In this document: one piece after another, positions 10,128 to 21,184 of the stretch | Numbering within the stretch: the first letter of the stretch is position 1 | Layout of the letters: every line of letters begins with the position of its first letter | Assembly: GCF_002127325.2 (NCBI RefSeq) | Contig: NC_035441.2 | Span: forward strand, 51,154,663-51,218,662 | DNA: 64,000 nt | Reading direction: 5' to 3' | From: Helianthus annuus | Lineage: Eukaryota > Streptophyta > Magnoliopsida > Asterales > Asteraceae | Made by a program: the position numbers and the translations under genes | Notes under the pieces: model-generated | What the model was told of the DNA's origin: nothing | The model's input: only the letters and a program-made list of their open reading frames with translations | Database searches by the model: none

Positions 10128-10548
10128 TTTCATAATTTATTTACATATTTATTTGAAAAAAATAAAAAATAAAAACTGGGAATGGGAGTTTCGGGTGTCC
10201 TAGGAGAGATAACACATGTGTACCACTAGACTATGCGCCTTAGGGTGAAGGGAGTGGTTATCTATTTGGAATAGGTAAACTCTACACTCACCCAATCAGA
10301 CATTGCCACGTCAATTCACCTAAATTGTTCACCTAATGCTCAAAAACGTTTGCGGTGGTTTACCTAATGGGGTTTAGGTAAAACTATTTAAAAAAAGGAA
10401 AAATGTGTGATTGGTTGAGAAGGAATGGACCCCACCACACACCCATCTCTCTCCCCCTTCCCTCCCTCTCACCGACTCGGTAAACCTTTCACTGAATCCC
10501 CCCTATTTCGGTAACATTGATCGGTAAACTATGTTGGCGGTGGATGTG
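10128..10548. other. possible DNA-transposon fragment cut by copia 1
   Basis: No gene. From about 10241 the text gggtgaagggagtggtta, with facing motifs ggtaaac/gtttacc and cacccaatca/tgattggttg, suggests the left part of an inverted-repeat DNA transposon. If so, its right end would lie beyond copia 1 and outside the window. The superfamily cannot be assigned. Confidence 0.35.
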
Positions 10549-11257
10549 TGTTGGGATTGAACCCTACAAAGGAACAGTTGATAAAGCCAAGACTGGTTCA
10601 GATCAGAAGATTCATCATAAGCAGTTGTTTGCATCAGATCTTTCCCCTTGAAAGTGGCCCTAACATCTAATGACCTCTAAGTACTGCTCTTCACAACAAC
10701 TGCTAATCCCTAAAGACTAATGAAGATAAAGCACTGATGCCCAATCTACTGATGCAACTCAAGTACTACTAAAGACCTAAAGCACTGCTGAAGCTACAAC
10801 AGTGGAATGGAGAATCAGTGGTTTAGTTATGCTTTGTATTTGTTTTTTGTAAGTCAGTAGTTTAGTATCAGTGTTTGTATTGATCAGTGGTTGTAGGTTG
10901 TTAGGAGGTTAGATGTCACTTTCATGGTGACGTCAGCCAAAGATGCTTCAGTGGTTTGTTCTATACTATAAATAGAACAGTACCCTTTACTGTTCTATTA
11001 GCTCTTTTGCATAAGTCATTTTGTATGAACAATCAAGTGAGCTCAGGCTGAGGGGGAGATTAGTGCATGCATGCATTGTGATTGATTATTGTAATAAATA
11101 CAATCATTCGATTATGAGATAAACATGTTTGCTGAAAACTATTTCTTTCATTGATTGTGTGTTGAAAGTTTGTTTCATCTATTTTCGCTGCAGTTTACTC
11201 AGTTTCATCTTCATTCTAATCAAACGAGCACAATCAAAAGAAAATTAGATCCTAACA
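10549..11257 (+). repeat. 5' LTR of copia 1
   Basis: It begins tgttgggattgaac and ends gatcctaaca (709 bp). The TATA box tataaata lies at 10967-10974, 12 nt after cagtggt; cagtggt/accactg/cagtagt variants are repeated through the LTR. Its family identity is confirmed by the solo LTR at 44117-44869. It also contains a polypurine-like ctgagggggag near 11047. Confidence 0.9.
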
Positions 11258-11259
11258 AT

Positions 11260-11271
11260 TGGTATCAGAGC
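11260..11271 (+). other. primer-binding site, initiator tRNA-Met type
   Basis: tggtatcagagc lies two bases after the LTR end. It matches the 3' end of initiator tRNA-Met and fixes the LTR boundary. Confidence 0.9.
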
Positions 11272-11423
11272 TAGGACAGTCAAACTTGATCTAACAATCA
11301 TTTTGACATAAAAGTTCAGCTCATACTTCATTGATACTTTTGATTGTTCGTATTTAGTTGAAAAACAGAGTAAGGGCTAATCACTACAAAAGTTGATTAT
11401 TTAGTACATGTAAAACAACCAAA

Positions 11424-14306
11424 ATGGCTACACAATCACAAGATAACACTAATAACACTGGTTCTCTTTTCAAACCACCTATGTTGGTCAGATCTGAATA
11501 CAACATCTGGAAGCGAAGGATGGGTCACATCCTAGCTCAACAGAATACCGGATGTTGGAAGTCGGTTGTCTTTGGACCACATGTTCCAATTGTGCCAAGT
11601 GCTGAGGATCCAAAAGTTTTTGAACCTAAGAAAATTGAAAACTATACTGATCAGGATTTTCAGAAAATTGAACTGGATGCCAAGGCATTTAGTATTGTTG
11701 CATCTGCACTCCCAAATGAAATTTATGCTGGGCTGTTACACTGTAACAGTGCCAAGGAATTGTGGGATGCACTTAAGGAACAATTTGGTGGGACTGAAGA
11801 AGTAATTGAAAATAACAGGGAAATTTTGAACCAACAGTATGAAACCTTTTGTCACACTAAGGGTGAATCACTAACACAACAGTTTGAACGTTTTAGCTGT
11901 CTCATAAGTGAACTAAAACTTGTAAAGGTTGAATTTGCTAAAGCAACCCAAAACAGTAGGTTTCTTAGGCCACTTCCTGAAAAATGGGACACAATTGCTT
12001 TTGTAACCAGAAATTCAGTTGGGTTCAAAGATCTGACCTTGACCCAACTTCATGGTAGACTCCTGATCTATGAAAGGGAGTTGAACCAGAAAAAGAAGTT
12101 ACAAGAGACAGGAAAAGTTGCAGATGCCTACTCATTTGGCAACACAGCTCTTTTGGGCCAGGAAGAATCTGGTAGTAGTAAGGATCAGAGTTATGATCAT
12201 TTCATTGACATAACAGCTGGTGGAGCTTTTAACTCTGATTCTCACTCATCCAATTATGCTTTTACAGCAAATGGAGAAAACCAGAATTCTGACAATCTGT
12301 GCTTTGAACTCAATGATCTCCAGCATTTTGATCTAACCGATCTGGAAGAGATGGATATTTTGCACCAACTTGCACTGCTGAGTGTTAGAACCAGCAAGTT
12401 TTACAAAAGAACAGGGAGAAAATTTCTAGGGTTACATGGGAATTTAAAAGTAGGGTTGGATAAATCAAAGATCAAATGCTACAAGTGCAATAGGTTAGGT
12501 CATTTTGCTAGAGAGTGTAGGAGTCAAAACAGTGGACCAATCATCACACACCCTAGCCCTAGACCACAAAATAACCAAACCACTGTGCAGTATTCCCAAT
12601 ATGCCCCTGCTGCCGATGTAAACACTTCTCATTATGCACATCCTGTAACTCCTGTTCCTGTGCACTATGTCCAAACCATTGTTCCTCAGATACAGTATGT
12701 CCAAGCCCTAGTCCCTCAGGTTTAGATGCAACCAGTTGCATCTCAACAAGCTGCACAAACAGTTGTTCAAGCAGATCAGCAAAGCTTTTTCACACAAGGC
12801 TTTGTTGATTGGAGTAGCTTGCCTGAGGAACTAGGAAATGAAAACTTTGCTCTATATGCTGATAATGTTATGTCTAGTAATGAATTCTGTTTTGTAGCAT
12901 TAGAGTCAATTCCAGAAAGGCTGGAAACTGAAGAAGGAACATCCAGTGCTGAAACAGTGGATACAATTGCTGAAGCAGTGGTTACTGCTGTTGTTGGTGA
13001 ACAACTGTTGGAAGAGAAATCAGAACCCCTGTTGGAACCGCTATCCGACCCATGGTCTGCTGAAGAAGAAAAGGAAGAGAAGAAGCCAGAAGAAAGTGAA
13101 CATGTCTGTGATTATGCCATGATGGCTGCAACTAAGGTATCACCCCAGGTTCTTAAAAACCTTTGTTCAGACAAGTGCATCATAGCATTTGCAAACATTA
13201 AGGAGGTGAATGAAAACCTTAGAGATAGATTGTTAAATGGTGAAGTACAATTTGAAAAATCTTTAAAAGAATTGAAAATAAAATTATTTGAAAAGAAAAT
13301 GAGATTTGCAGCCTCAAACAAGAGCATAGCATAACCAAGGACCAACTCTAGACTATGATAGAAAAATATTAAACCTGAAAAAAGGAGTTGGAATCCACCC
13401 AAATCACTTGTGAAAAATGGGTGGAGTCTTGCAAAGGTTACGAAATTATGCTTGAAAAATAGATTGAAAGCAATGTAAAATTTGGCATATGGTTTAGGAA
13501 AAATGACCAAGTTGAAAACACTGCTGCAAATCAATCTAACTCTGTTGAAATCATACCCACAAACAAGGATGGTCAAGAAGTTAAAATAACTGATAAACTT
13601 GGCAACAAAATCACTCTGGAAAGATCTGTGGGGTCCTCAACATTTGAGGAGATTCAGAAATCCCAATTCAAACCCACATGGTCTGATGAGTGTGACATCC
13701 TTGAAAATTTCAAACCCATGGACTTCACAACTGTGGATGGTGTCAAAGCTCCTAAGGCCAAGGTAATTCCTCTTAAGGACACCCCAACAGTAGTTCAAAA
13801 CTCTATTGCAAAGGAGTCTGCAAAGAAGAAAAGAAGAGAAAAGATTAAAAACTTGTTTTGTGAGTTTTGTGAAAAGAAAAATCATTTAACCAAATATTGT
13901 TTTCATTTAAAAGGAAGAGTACACTTCAAAAACACTAATGAGTTCATCAAAACCACAAGTCAAGAAACAACCACTATTTGTGCTAGTCCAAACAGCTGTT
14001 ACAAAACAACCACTATTTGTGCCACCCCCTGCTAACCAATACCAAAGAGGTAAAGGTCAACCACCATATCCAAGGGTCCCACATGTTTATGAGGCTTACA
14101 AAAGGCCTTCTAAACCAAGAATAAACAGGCATCCCTTTGGGTATCAGCAGTTGATGGGACAGGACCCCCAACAGTGGTTAGAGAAAAACAGTTCCAAAGC
14201 TGTCCAAACACCTGAGCTAACCACTGTCCATCCACCTGAACTTAACATAGACACTGTTGAGACCCCATCCAAAGCCTTATTGGCTTTGGAGACCCTCCTG
14301 AACTAA
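11424..14306 (+). pseudogene. gag: copia 1 gag, broken
   Basis: The start MATQSQDNTNN is the first ATG after the leader. A copia gag (UBN2-type) capsid region covers about residues 15-240 (SEYNIWKRRMGHIL, AKELWDALKEQFGG, LPEKWDTIAFV), then a zinc knuckle, CYKCNRLGHFAREC, near residues 353-366. An in-frame TAG stands at 12723-12725. The frame then continues to 13334, is lost by mutations, and reappears at 13628-14035 with a second knuckle, CEFCEKKNHLTKYC, followed by a frameshift into a Pro/Gln-rich tail ending at 14306. The long gag with a Glu-rich middle is typical of SIRE elements. It would coat and package element RNA. Confidence 0.85.
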
Positions 14307-14325
14307 TTATTTACTTGATCTGCAG

Positions 14326-16169
14326 GGAGCTTCTGCATGCTTAGATAGTCTTTGGTATGTAGATAGTGGAGGCTCCAGGCACATGACTGGATGTAGAGCC
14401 CTACTCAAAGAATTCAAAACTCATGGACGGGGTGATATATCTTTTGGGAATAATAGTAAAGGGAAGGTGATGGGTTCTGGTACAGTACAGTCTAGAAATG
14501 TTAAGTTTGAAAATGTCAATCTGATTGACAATCTAAAATTCAACCTCCTTAGTGTCTCACAAATGAGTGATAAAGGTTATGGCTCATTCTTTACTAAGGA
14601 GTGTTGTAAGATTGTTGGGCCAGAAATGGTTAAAAAGATTGAAGAAATAATAAAAAATGGAAAAACCAAACTTGTTGCTTAAAGGAGTGGCAATGTTTAT
14701 GTAGTTGATCTGTCAAAAGAGAGCCCCAGGACTGATGCCTGTCTGTTCTCAGCTGCCTCTAACAAAGAGACAGAACTACGGCATAGGAGATTGGGGCACA
14801 CAAATCTCAAGACAATCACTTCTTTGTCAAAACAAGGTCTTGTAAAAGGTCTTCCTCAAAAACTATTTACCTGTCCTGAGCATTGTGTTTCCTGTTTAAA
14901 AGGAAAACAACATAAAAGCTCATTTAAGTCCATTGAAGAGTCCAAAACAACCAAGTGCTTGCAAATGCTGCACATGGATCTGTTTGGCCCAGTAAAAGTC
15001 ATGAGTCTTAAAAAGAAAAGATATTGTTTGGTAATTGTAGATGACTTTTCTAGGTTTACATGGACTTATTTCTTACATTCTAAAGATGAGACTGTAGGCA
15101 TTCTACAAGACTTTGTCAAACAGGTTGAAAAGCATTTTGACTTGCCAGTAAAAGTATTTAGGAGTGACAATGGCACAAAATTCAGAAATAGGGAGTTGGA
15201 TGAGTTTTGTTTGTCAAAAGGAATTGTAAGGCAGTACGGCATTCCAAGGACACCAGAGCAAAATGGGGTTGTTGAGAGAAAGAACAAGACACTGATTAAG
15301 GCTGCCAGAACCATGCTTGCTGATTCAGGTCTGCCATTAACTTTCTGGGCAAAGGTTGTAAACACTGCCTGCTATGTCCAGAACAGAGTTTTAATCAACC
15401 CCAGGCATCAAAAGACTGCCTATGAAATTATGTATAAAATCAAACCACTGATCTCATACTTCAAAGTATTTGGCTACCCATGTTGCATTTTGAACCTAAA
15501 AGACTCAATTTCAAAATTTGCAGCCAAAGTAGACAGTGGATATCATTTGGGATACTCAACCACTGCTAAGGCCTACAAAGTGTTTAACACTAGGACTAAG
15601 ACAGTGGAAGAGACTTTGAATGTTAAGTTCAATGAACTTTCTTCAATGAAAATCCCTGTAAATCCTGCTGAGTTATTTGATCTTGATAAATTCACCTTTG
15701 AATATGTTTCTGTCAAGACGAACAGTGCAGGTCCATCTCAACCACCTCCATCAAACAATGGATATGAAGTGATCATTCCACAACAAAATTTCAAATCCAT
15801 TGCCAGAGCAGCAGATGTTCAAAACAGTTGTCAAAGCTCAACCACTGCTACATCAACAGTTGTTGACCAAAGTAGCCTTTTAACCCCTGCTTCCACATCA
15901 TCAAACACAATTGATAAAAATCCTCAAACAATGGATAAAAATCAACATGTTTCCACACCAATTCCTCTTATTCCTCCACCTCCATTTCAAGACAATGTTG
16001 GATCATCAAAGTCACCAATAGTTGTTGGCTCAGATGATTCACATCTGCAGCCCTCACCCTTAAATGCCATTGTTCCATATAAAGGAGATCTTATCTTCTT
16101 GAAGTCTCATCCACCTGACCAAATCATTGGCAACATCAGTGAATGGGTGCTCACAAGAAGTCAATCCCA
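14326..16169 (+). pseudogene. pol: copia 1 protease and integrase, broken
   Basis: The protease starts near WYVDSGGSRHMTG (about 14353), the DSG catalytic motif with the usual Cys replaced by Gly, and continues through LLSVSQMSDKGY. A TAA (14680-14682) interrupts the frame between protease and integrase. Integrase has the HHCC zinc finger (H...H near LRHRRLGH, then CVSCLKGK), and the DDE core with HMDLFGP, RSDNGTKF and EQNGVVERKN. Its C-terminal region runs into a Ser/Pro/Thr-rich linker (about 15700-16100). Protease cleaves the polyprotein; integrase inserts the cDNA. The catalytic D, D and E of integrase are all present. Confidence 0.85.
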
Positions 16170-17732
16170 AAACATCTGTCTTTTTGCTGGTTTTCTATCA
16201 CTCCATCAACCTGTCAAGTACCAAGAGGCACTGAAAGACAACAGTTGGGTAGAAGCCATGCAAGAGGAGCTCCAACAGTTCAAAAGACAACAAATATGGG
16301 AGCTTGTACCACTGCTAGAGGGTGTGAGTTCTATAGGCACAAAGTGGGTCTTCAAAAATAAAACTGATGAAAGGGGTATGGTTGTCAAGAATAAAGCAAG
16401 GCTAGTGGTTCAAGGTTTCAGACAGGAAGAGGGCATTGACTATGATGAAACTTTTGCCCCTGTAGCAAGATTGGAAGCTATCAGACTATTCTTGGCCTTT
16501 TCTTTCAACCACAACATAAAGGTGTTTCAAATGGATATCAAATGTGCATTCCTCTATGGTAAGATTCAAGAAGAGGTATACGTTTGTCAACCTCCTGGTT
16601 TTGAGGATCCATTTAATCTAGATCATGTCTACAAGCTAAATAAAGCTTTGTATGGCTTGAAACAAGCACTTAGAGCCTGGTATGAAACTCTTTCCACCTT
16701 TCTTCTCTCTATTGGTTTCACAAGAGGTAAAATTGACAAAACACTGTTTTTAAAATGGAGAGGGAAAGACTTGATGATTTCCAGATTTATTTGGATGACA
16801 TCATTTTTGGAAGCACATGTTCTAAAATGTGTGAAGAGCTCAGACAACTCATGACAACTGAGTTTGAGATGAGTGCAATGGGTGAACTACAGTGTTTCCT
16901 TGGTCTCCAAGTGAAACAACTGCAAAATGGTACATTCATTCATCAAAGCAAATATGCTAAAGAACTATTAAACAAATTTGAGATGAATGATTGCAAACCA
17001 TATAGTACACCCATGGCAACCACCAAGCTAGTCATGACTGATGAGAAGGATGATTTGGTGGATCAAACATTATATAGAAGCATGATTGGGTCTTTATTGT
17101 ACCTAACTGCATCTAGGCCAGACACCATGTTTGCAACATGTGTTTGTGCAAGATTCCAATCAGCCCCTAGAAAGTCTAACCTAATAGCTGTGAAAAGGAT
17201 ACTCAGATACATAAAAAGTGCTCCCACACTTGGTATCTAGTATCCTGCTAATGGGAATATTAAGCTTTCAGGTTTTACAGACAGTGACTTTGCTGGGTGT
17301 AATGCAACAAGGAAGTCCACATCAGGAAGGTGCCAATTTCTAGGTGATTGCTTAGTATCTTGGCAAAGCAAAAAGCAAGCAGCTGTTTCAACATCCACTG
17401 CTGAGGCAGAGTATATAGCTGCTGCAAGCTGTACAGCCCAACTGTTATGGCTTCAAAATCAACTGCTGGATTTTGGTATCACTACCTTAAAGACACCTCT
17501 CATGTTGGACAGTCAGGCAGCAGAAAATATCGTCAAAAATCCAGTTTCACATTCAACCACCAAACACATTGACATCAGACATCACTTTGTGAGGGATTGC
17601 TATGAAAAAGGTTTGATTTCTCTGCATCATGTTCATACCAAAGATCAGCTGGTAGATGTGCTAGCAAAGGCTTTAGACACATCTACCTTTGAAAGCTTGA
17701 TCTCAAGGATTGGCATGCTTAACATGGAATAA
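16170..17732 (+). pseudogene. pol: copia 1 reverse transcriptase and RNase H, broken
   Basis: RT follows the integrase linker: WVEAMQEELQQF, GTKWVFKNK, ARLVVQGF, YDETFAPVARLEAIR and FQMDIKCAFLYG, the last carrying the first catalytic Asp. A frameshift near 16777 precedes the catalytic IYLDDIIFGS, which is in the next frame. A TAG at 17238-17240, at a position normally Trp, lies between RT and RNase H. RNase H shows FTDSDFAGC, STSTAEAEYIAAASC and MLDSQAAENIV, and ends with a TAA at 17732. Only the three lesions named keep this pol from being continuous. Element A is inserted 22 bp after the stop. Confidence 0.88.
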
Positions 17733-17754
17733 CAGGCAAAATCCTATTGTTCTA

Positions 17755-18876
17755 TGATGTGCGTGAAGTGTGTTATATTTTTAGGTATGTATTTTAATCC
17801 CTTTTACACTTTTTAGCCAAGTTTTAAATTTATAAAACACGATATTTACTAACACTAAACACACATATGGGCAAGTGCACCCATCGTGGACGTAGTATAG
17901 TGTTGGTAAGATACCGAGGTCGTCCAAGGACACAAGAGCTTTTAGTACCGGTTTATCCTCAACGTCTAATCAAATCAAAATGTTAGAAAAAGATTTTTAA
18001 ACTAAGAAAATAAAACTAACTTAAATGCTGAAAATAAAAATAAAAATAAAAACAGATAGACAAGATGAATCACTTGGATCCGACTCGTGTGTTAGTGTAA
18101 CCTTTGATTATTTTTGCACTTTTGCACTTGTTTAAGAGATTATCTTAGTTATTGTAGTAGGCCCCTCTTTTGAAGGCGACGTTACCCTCAACCCAGTAGT
18201 TTGAGTCAGCAAGGATACAATCCTAAAGAGTCGGATTATTGAAAGATAATTAATTAAGTTATTAATGCATAATGTGGTAGGCCCCTCTTTTGAAGGCGAC
18301 GTTACCCTCAGCTAAGTAGTCTGAGTCAGCAGGGATACAGTCCTAAGTAGCTGGGTTAAAATTTTAATAGTAGTTTAACTTATGAGGGGATCAAAGAGTT
18401 TGGACCCCCGCCATCCAATACCTTTGGGTATTGAAGGAGGTCCTACTAAATTTGACCCAGGTCCTTTGCAGGATCTATACACTGAACAATGGCAAGACTC
18501 TTACCAAACCGTTCCCTTAACCCCCAACCAGGTAGCCAACATACCTCCATATAGACCGTGGAGATATGAATGGTGAAAATCTTTTATTTTATATAGACAG
18601 TAAAATAATGCCAAGACACCACAGACAAACGATAAGGAAGAATCACTTTCAACATAAGAAACTAGTAATTAAAGTCATTAATACAAAACCAATTAAAAAG
18701 TGCAAAAGATTAAAAATAAAAAGTATTACACTAAACACTTGTCTTCACCAAGTGATGTAAGAGACTTAGGCAAACATGGCCTTTGATTGTCAAGAACTCT
18801 TACGATCAATCTTGGATCCCAAGACGACTCACACACTCTACGATGGACAATGGATGATGGTGGTGGATGATGGTGT
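17755..18876 (-). repeat. 3' LTR of element A, part 1
   Basis: Left portion of the LTR, interrupted at ggtgt (18872-18876) by copia 2 and resuming at 34174. It matches 38708-39825 closely. It contains a 120-bp-period duplication (18157-18356). Confidence 0.9.
18157..18356. repeat. internal 120-bp-period duplication within the A/B LTR
   Basis: Two units beginning gtaggcccctcttttgaagg (18157 and 18277) each continue with gttaccctca, gtctgagtcagca-like text and gatacagtccta. The same pair occurs in the other LTRs of this family (from about 26226, 32326 and 39108), so it is ancestral to the family. Confidence 0.85.
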
Positions 18877-19292
18877 TGTTGGTGCACTACATCTTGGATC
18901 GAGTCTTACATTGTATTGTATAGATTAGGGCACGTTTTACGAGAAAACTGGAAAGTATATGTGTTTAGGAAGTTAGTTTCGCTCATATGGTCAAGGCTAT
19001 AGGTTTCGCTTATTCGTACACATGTAGTTTCGCTTATATGGACATGTCCATATAAGCGAAACCTCCAGGCCTACATATAGCAGTCCATTCGAGCGAAACC
19101 ATAACGAATGTCTTGTATTCCATGCCGAAGTGTTGCCGTTGTGAAGAATTGCATGTAATCGATTGTTAATCAATACAATTAGCAGTTTTAGTGATGATTC
19201 AACTGTTTCTACCTCCGTTTCTTGTAATTCCGCACCTGAAACGTAGTTGAACACCTCTGAACGACTCAATCGGGTCAGAACACGATCCTACA
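18877..19292 (+). repeat. 5' LTR of copia 2
   Basis: 416 bp, tgttggtgc...cctaca. It carries several gtttcgctt copies in both orientations, including a 36-bp perfect palindrome (19027-19062) just upstream of a TATA-like catatag (about 19074). The 3' copy has an 11-bp tgtcgacttca insertion relative to this one. Confidence 0.9.
19027..19062. promoter_or_regulatory. 36-bp perfect palindrome upstream of the LTR TATA
   Basis: The left arm gtttcgcttatatggaca (19027-19044) is followed with no spacer by its exact reverse complement (19045-19062). Each arm ends in the element's private motif gtttcgctt. The 3' LTR copy (33903-33938) has one C-to-T change, and its TATA (tatatata, 33949-33956) begins 10 bp after the palindrome. 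It could be a dimeric factor site or an RNA/DNA hairpin. Confidence 0.8.
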
Positions 19293-19294
19293 AG

Positions 19295-19306
19295 TGGTAT
19301 CAGAGC
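19295..19306 (+). other. primer-binding site, initiator tRNA-Met type
   Basis: tggtatcagagc lies two bases after the 5' LTR of copia 2. Confidence 0.9.
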
Positions 19307-19507
19307 TCAGGAGGAGGAGTTCTGCAGAGATTATTTGGAATTTATCTTGTTTTCTTGCTTCTACACCTTCGTTCGTCAATTCAGAAACTTTTATCGGTCG
19401 AAATTCGCTCAAAATTTCACAGACTGTGCGCTATTGAACATAGGCAAATCCTGGAAAGTTTCGGATCAAAATACGAACTAAAAATGGATCAAATGACTTT
19501 CGAACTA

Positions 19508-19833
19508 GGTTTCGCTCTTTCGGACATAGTGTAGTTTCGCTTATTTGAATCACTAGTTTCGCTTTTGTGACCAAAGATCAGAGGTTTCGCTCCAAATTGT
19601 ATGAAGGTTCCGCTCTTGTGTCACCAAGGTTACGCTCAAAAGAACATCCGGAGTTCCGCTTTTAGGGTTCATCAAGGTTTCGCTCATTCAGACAAACTCT
19701 AGTTCCGCTTTTTGTACATCAACAGGATTCGCTCAAAAGAACATCTGGGGTTTCGCTTTTACAGACAAAATCCTAGTTTCGCTTTTGTGGACTATCTGGT
19801 TTCGCTTTTGTGTACAAACACCAAGTTTCGCTT
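19508..19833 (+). repeat. leader array of 14 gtttcgct(t/c) motifs
   Basis: Fourteen copies, some with one substitution (gttccgct, gttacgct, gattcgct), lie between the primer site and the gag ATG, first at 19508 and last at 19824. Average spacing is about 24 bp with unrelated sequence between, so this is not a simple tandem repeat. The same motif is in the LTR palindrome. Confidence 0.85.
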
Positions 19834-19853
19834 GAAAAACGTGTCAAGTCATC

Positions 19854-21184
19854 ATGGATACCGAGTTCTATAACGCGTTCGCAACACCGTCTGGTCCAGC
19901 CGCCGTTGTTCAAGCCATGAATATAGAAAACGAGACGGGAACCACCCAAAAGCCCCCGAAATTGATGAGTATCGAAGAATATTACGGGTGGAAAGACAGA
20001 TTCGAGAACTGGGTTTAGGAAAACATCTTAGGTCGTGGGAATGTATCTCGAAGAAATACGTGTTGCCTCGAACCGAATTGCAGACTACCAAAAATCTATC
20101 AGAATTCACGGAGCAGGAACGGGTTATGTACAAAGCTGAGAAAATGATGATAAGGCTGCTTCAGCAAGCGATCAAAGAAGACATCTTCATTTTGCTACAG
20201 CACGACAAAACTGCAAAGTCAATCTGGGATGCACTTAAAGTCAAATTTGAGGGAAGCGAGAACATGATAAAGAGCAAGAAAGTGCTGCTTAAGAAAGAGT
20301 TTGATCTGTTCAGCAGTCTACCGGGTGAAGATACAAAGAAGCTGATTGAGAGATACTGCCACCTTGTGCGATCAATGTCGATGTTAAGTATTGAAAAAGA
20401 TCGTGAAGAGTGGGTAGACAAGCGAGCTGATGCATTACCACAGAAAGAATGGGGAACGTATTTGATGATTCTGAAAAACACGGGTGTTTATGATGGGTTA
20501 ACGATTTCTCAGTTCATCGAAAAGATCGAGAGTCAGGATCTGGAACAGCAGAAGATCGCCAGGATGAACAGTCCGAGTGGTCAATAGGATGTGAAGATGT
20601 ACTACAAGGGTAGCATTCCAGTTCCAGAATCTGAGAGAAGTCCGAAAATCCAAACTGCATTCAGTGCTGGAGATTCATCAGAAAAATCTGATCAGGGTTC
20701 AAGCAAAATCAGCAGTGGATTCTCATCATTTCCAAGTGTCAATCCTAAAGAGTCAAACACAAGCTTTCAGTCGCAAGGCACAAAGACGGGAAATGGTTAT
20801 GTGATTCAGTGCAACATAGCTTTAAATCTTCCAGAAGGTCAAAGTTTTTCTGAGGACACTGCGAAAGACCACATGGCTCTACTTGGTTCTGTGTTGCTTT
20901 CATATGAGGGTCTTGTAGCTGGACGAATTGGAAATCCTATGCTCACCAAAGAGGATTATGACCAGATAGACGCCGAAGAGATGGAATTAATGGATATCAA
21001 ATGGTGTCTTGCAAGTGTACTCAGACGTGCTGAAAAGTTCAAAACAATCACCGGGAGAAATGACTTTCTTGATGCTCATGTATCTACTTTAGGTTTTGAT
21101 AAATCTAAAGTTACTTGTTTTCGATGCAGGGAGAAAGGTCATTTCAAACGGGAATGCAAGAATAGGGAAGCTAGTGGTGCTTAG
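19854..21184 (+). pseudogene. gag: copia 2 gag, N-terminal part
   Basis: The start MDTEFYNAFATPSGP (19854) is the first ATG after the motif array. A frameshift near 20010 moves the frame to that of 19988-20587, where a copia gag capsid region is clear (LLQQAIKEDIFILLQ, AKSIWDALKVKFEG, KKLIERYCHLV). TAG at 20585-20587 interrupts. The frame then reads on to a zinc knuckle, CFRCREKGHFKREC, and a second TAG at 21182-21184. It would form particles and bind RNA, using enzymes supplied by another element. Confidence 0.85.

Noticed and set aside
10205..10240. tRNA-like box (gtaccactagactatgcgcc)
   Set aside because: No cloverleaf or second internal promoter box could be found; it is probably chance or an old SINE-like scrap.
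19508..19833. Regularly spaced short repeats as a CRISPR-like array
   Set aside because: The repeats are only 8-10 bp and degenerate, the DNA is a plant nuclear retrotransposon leader, and there are no cas genes.
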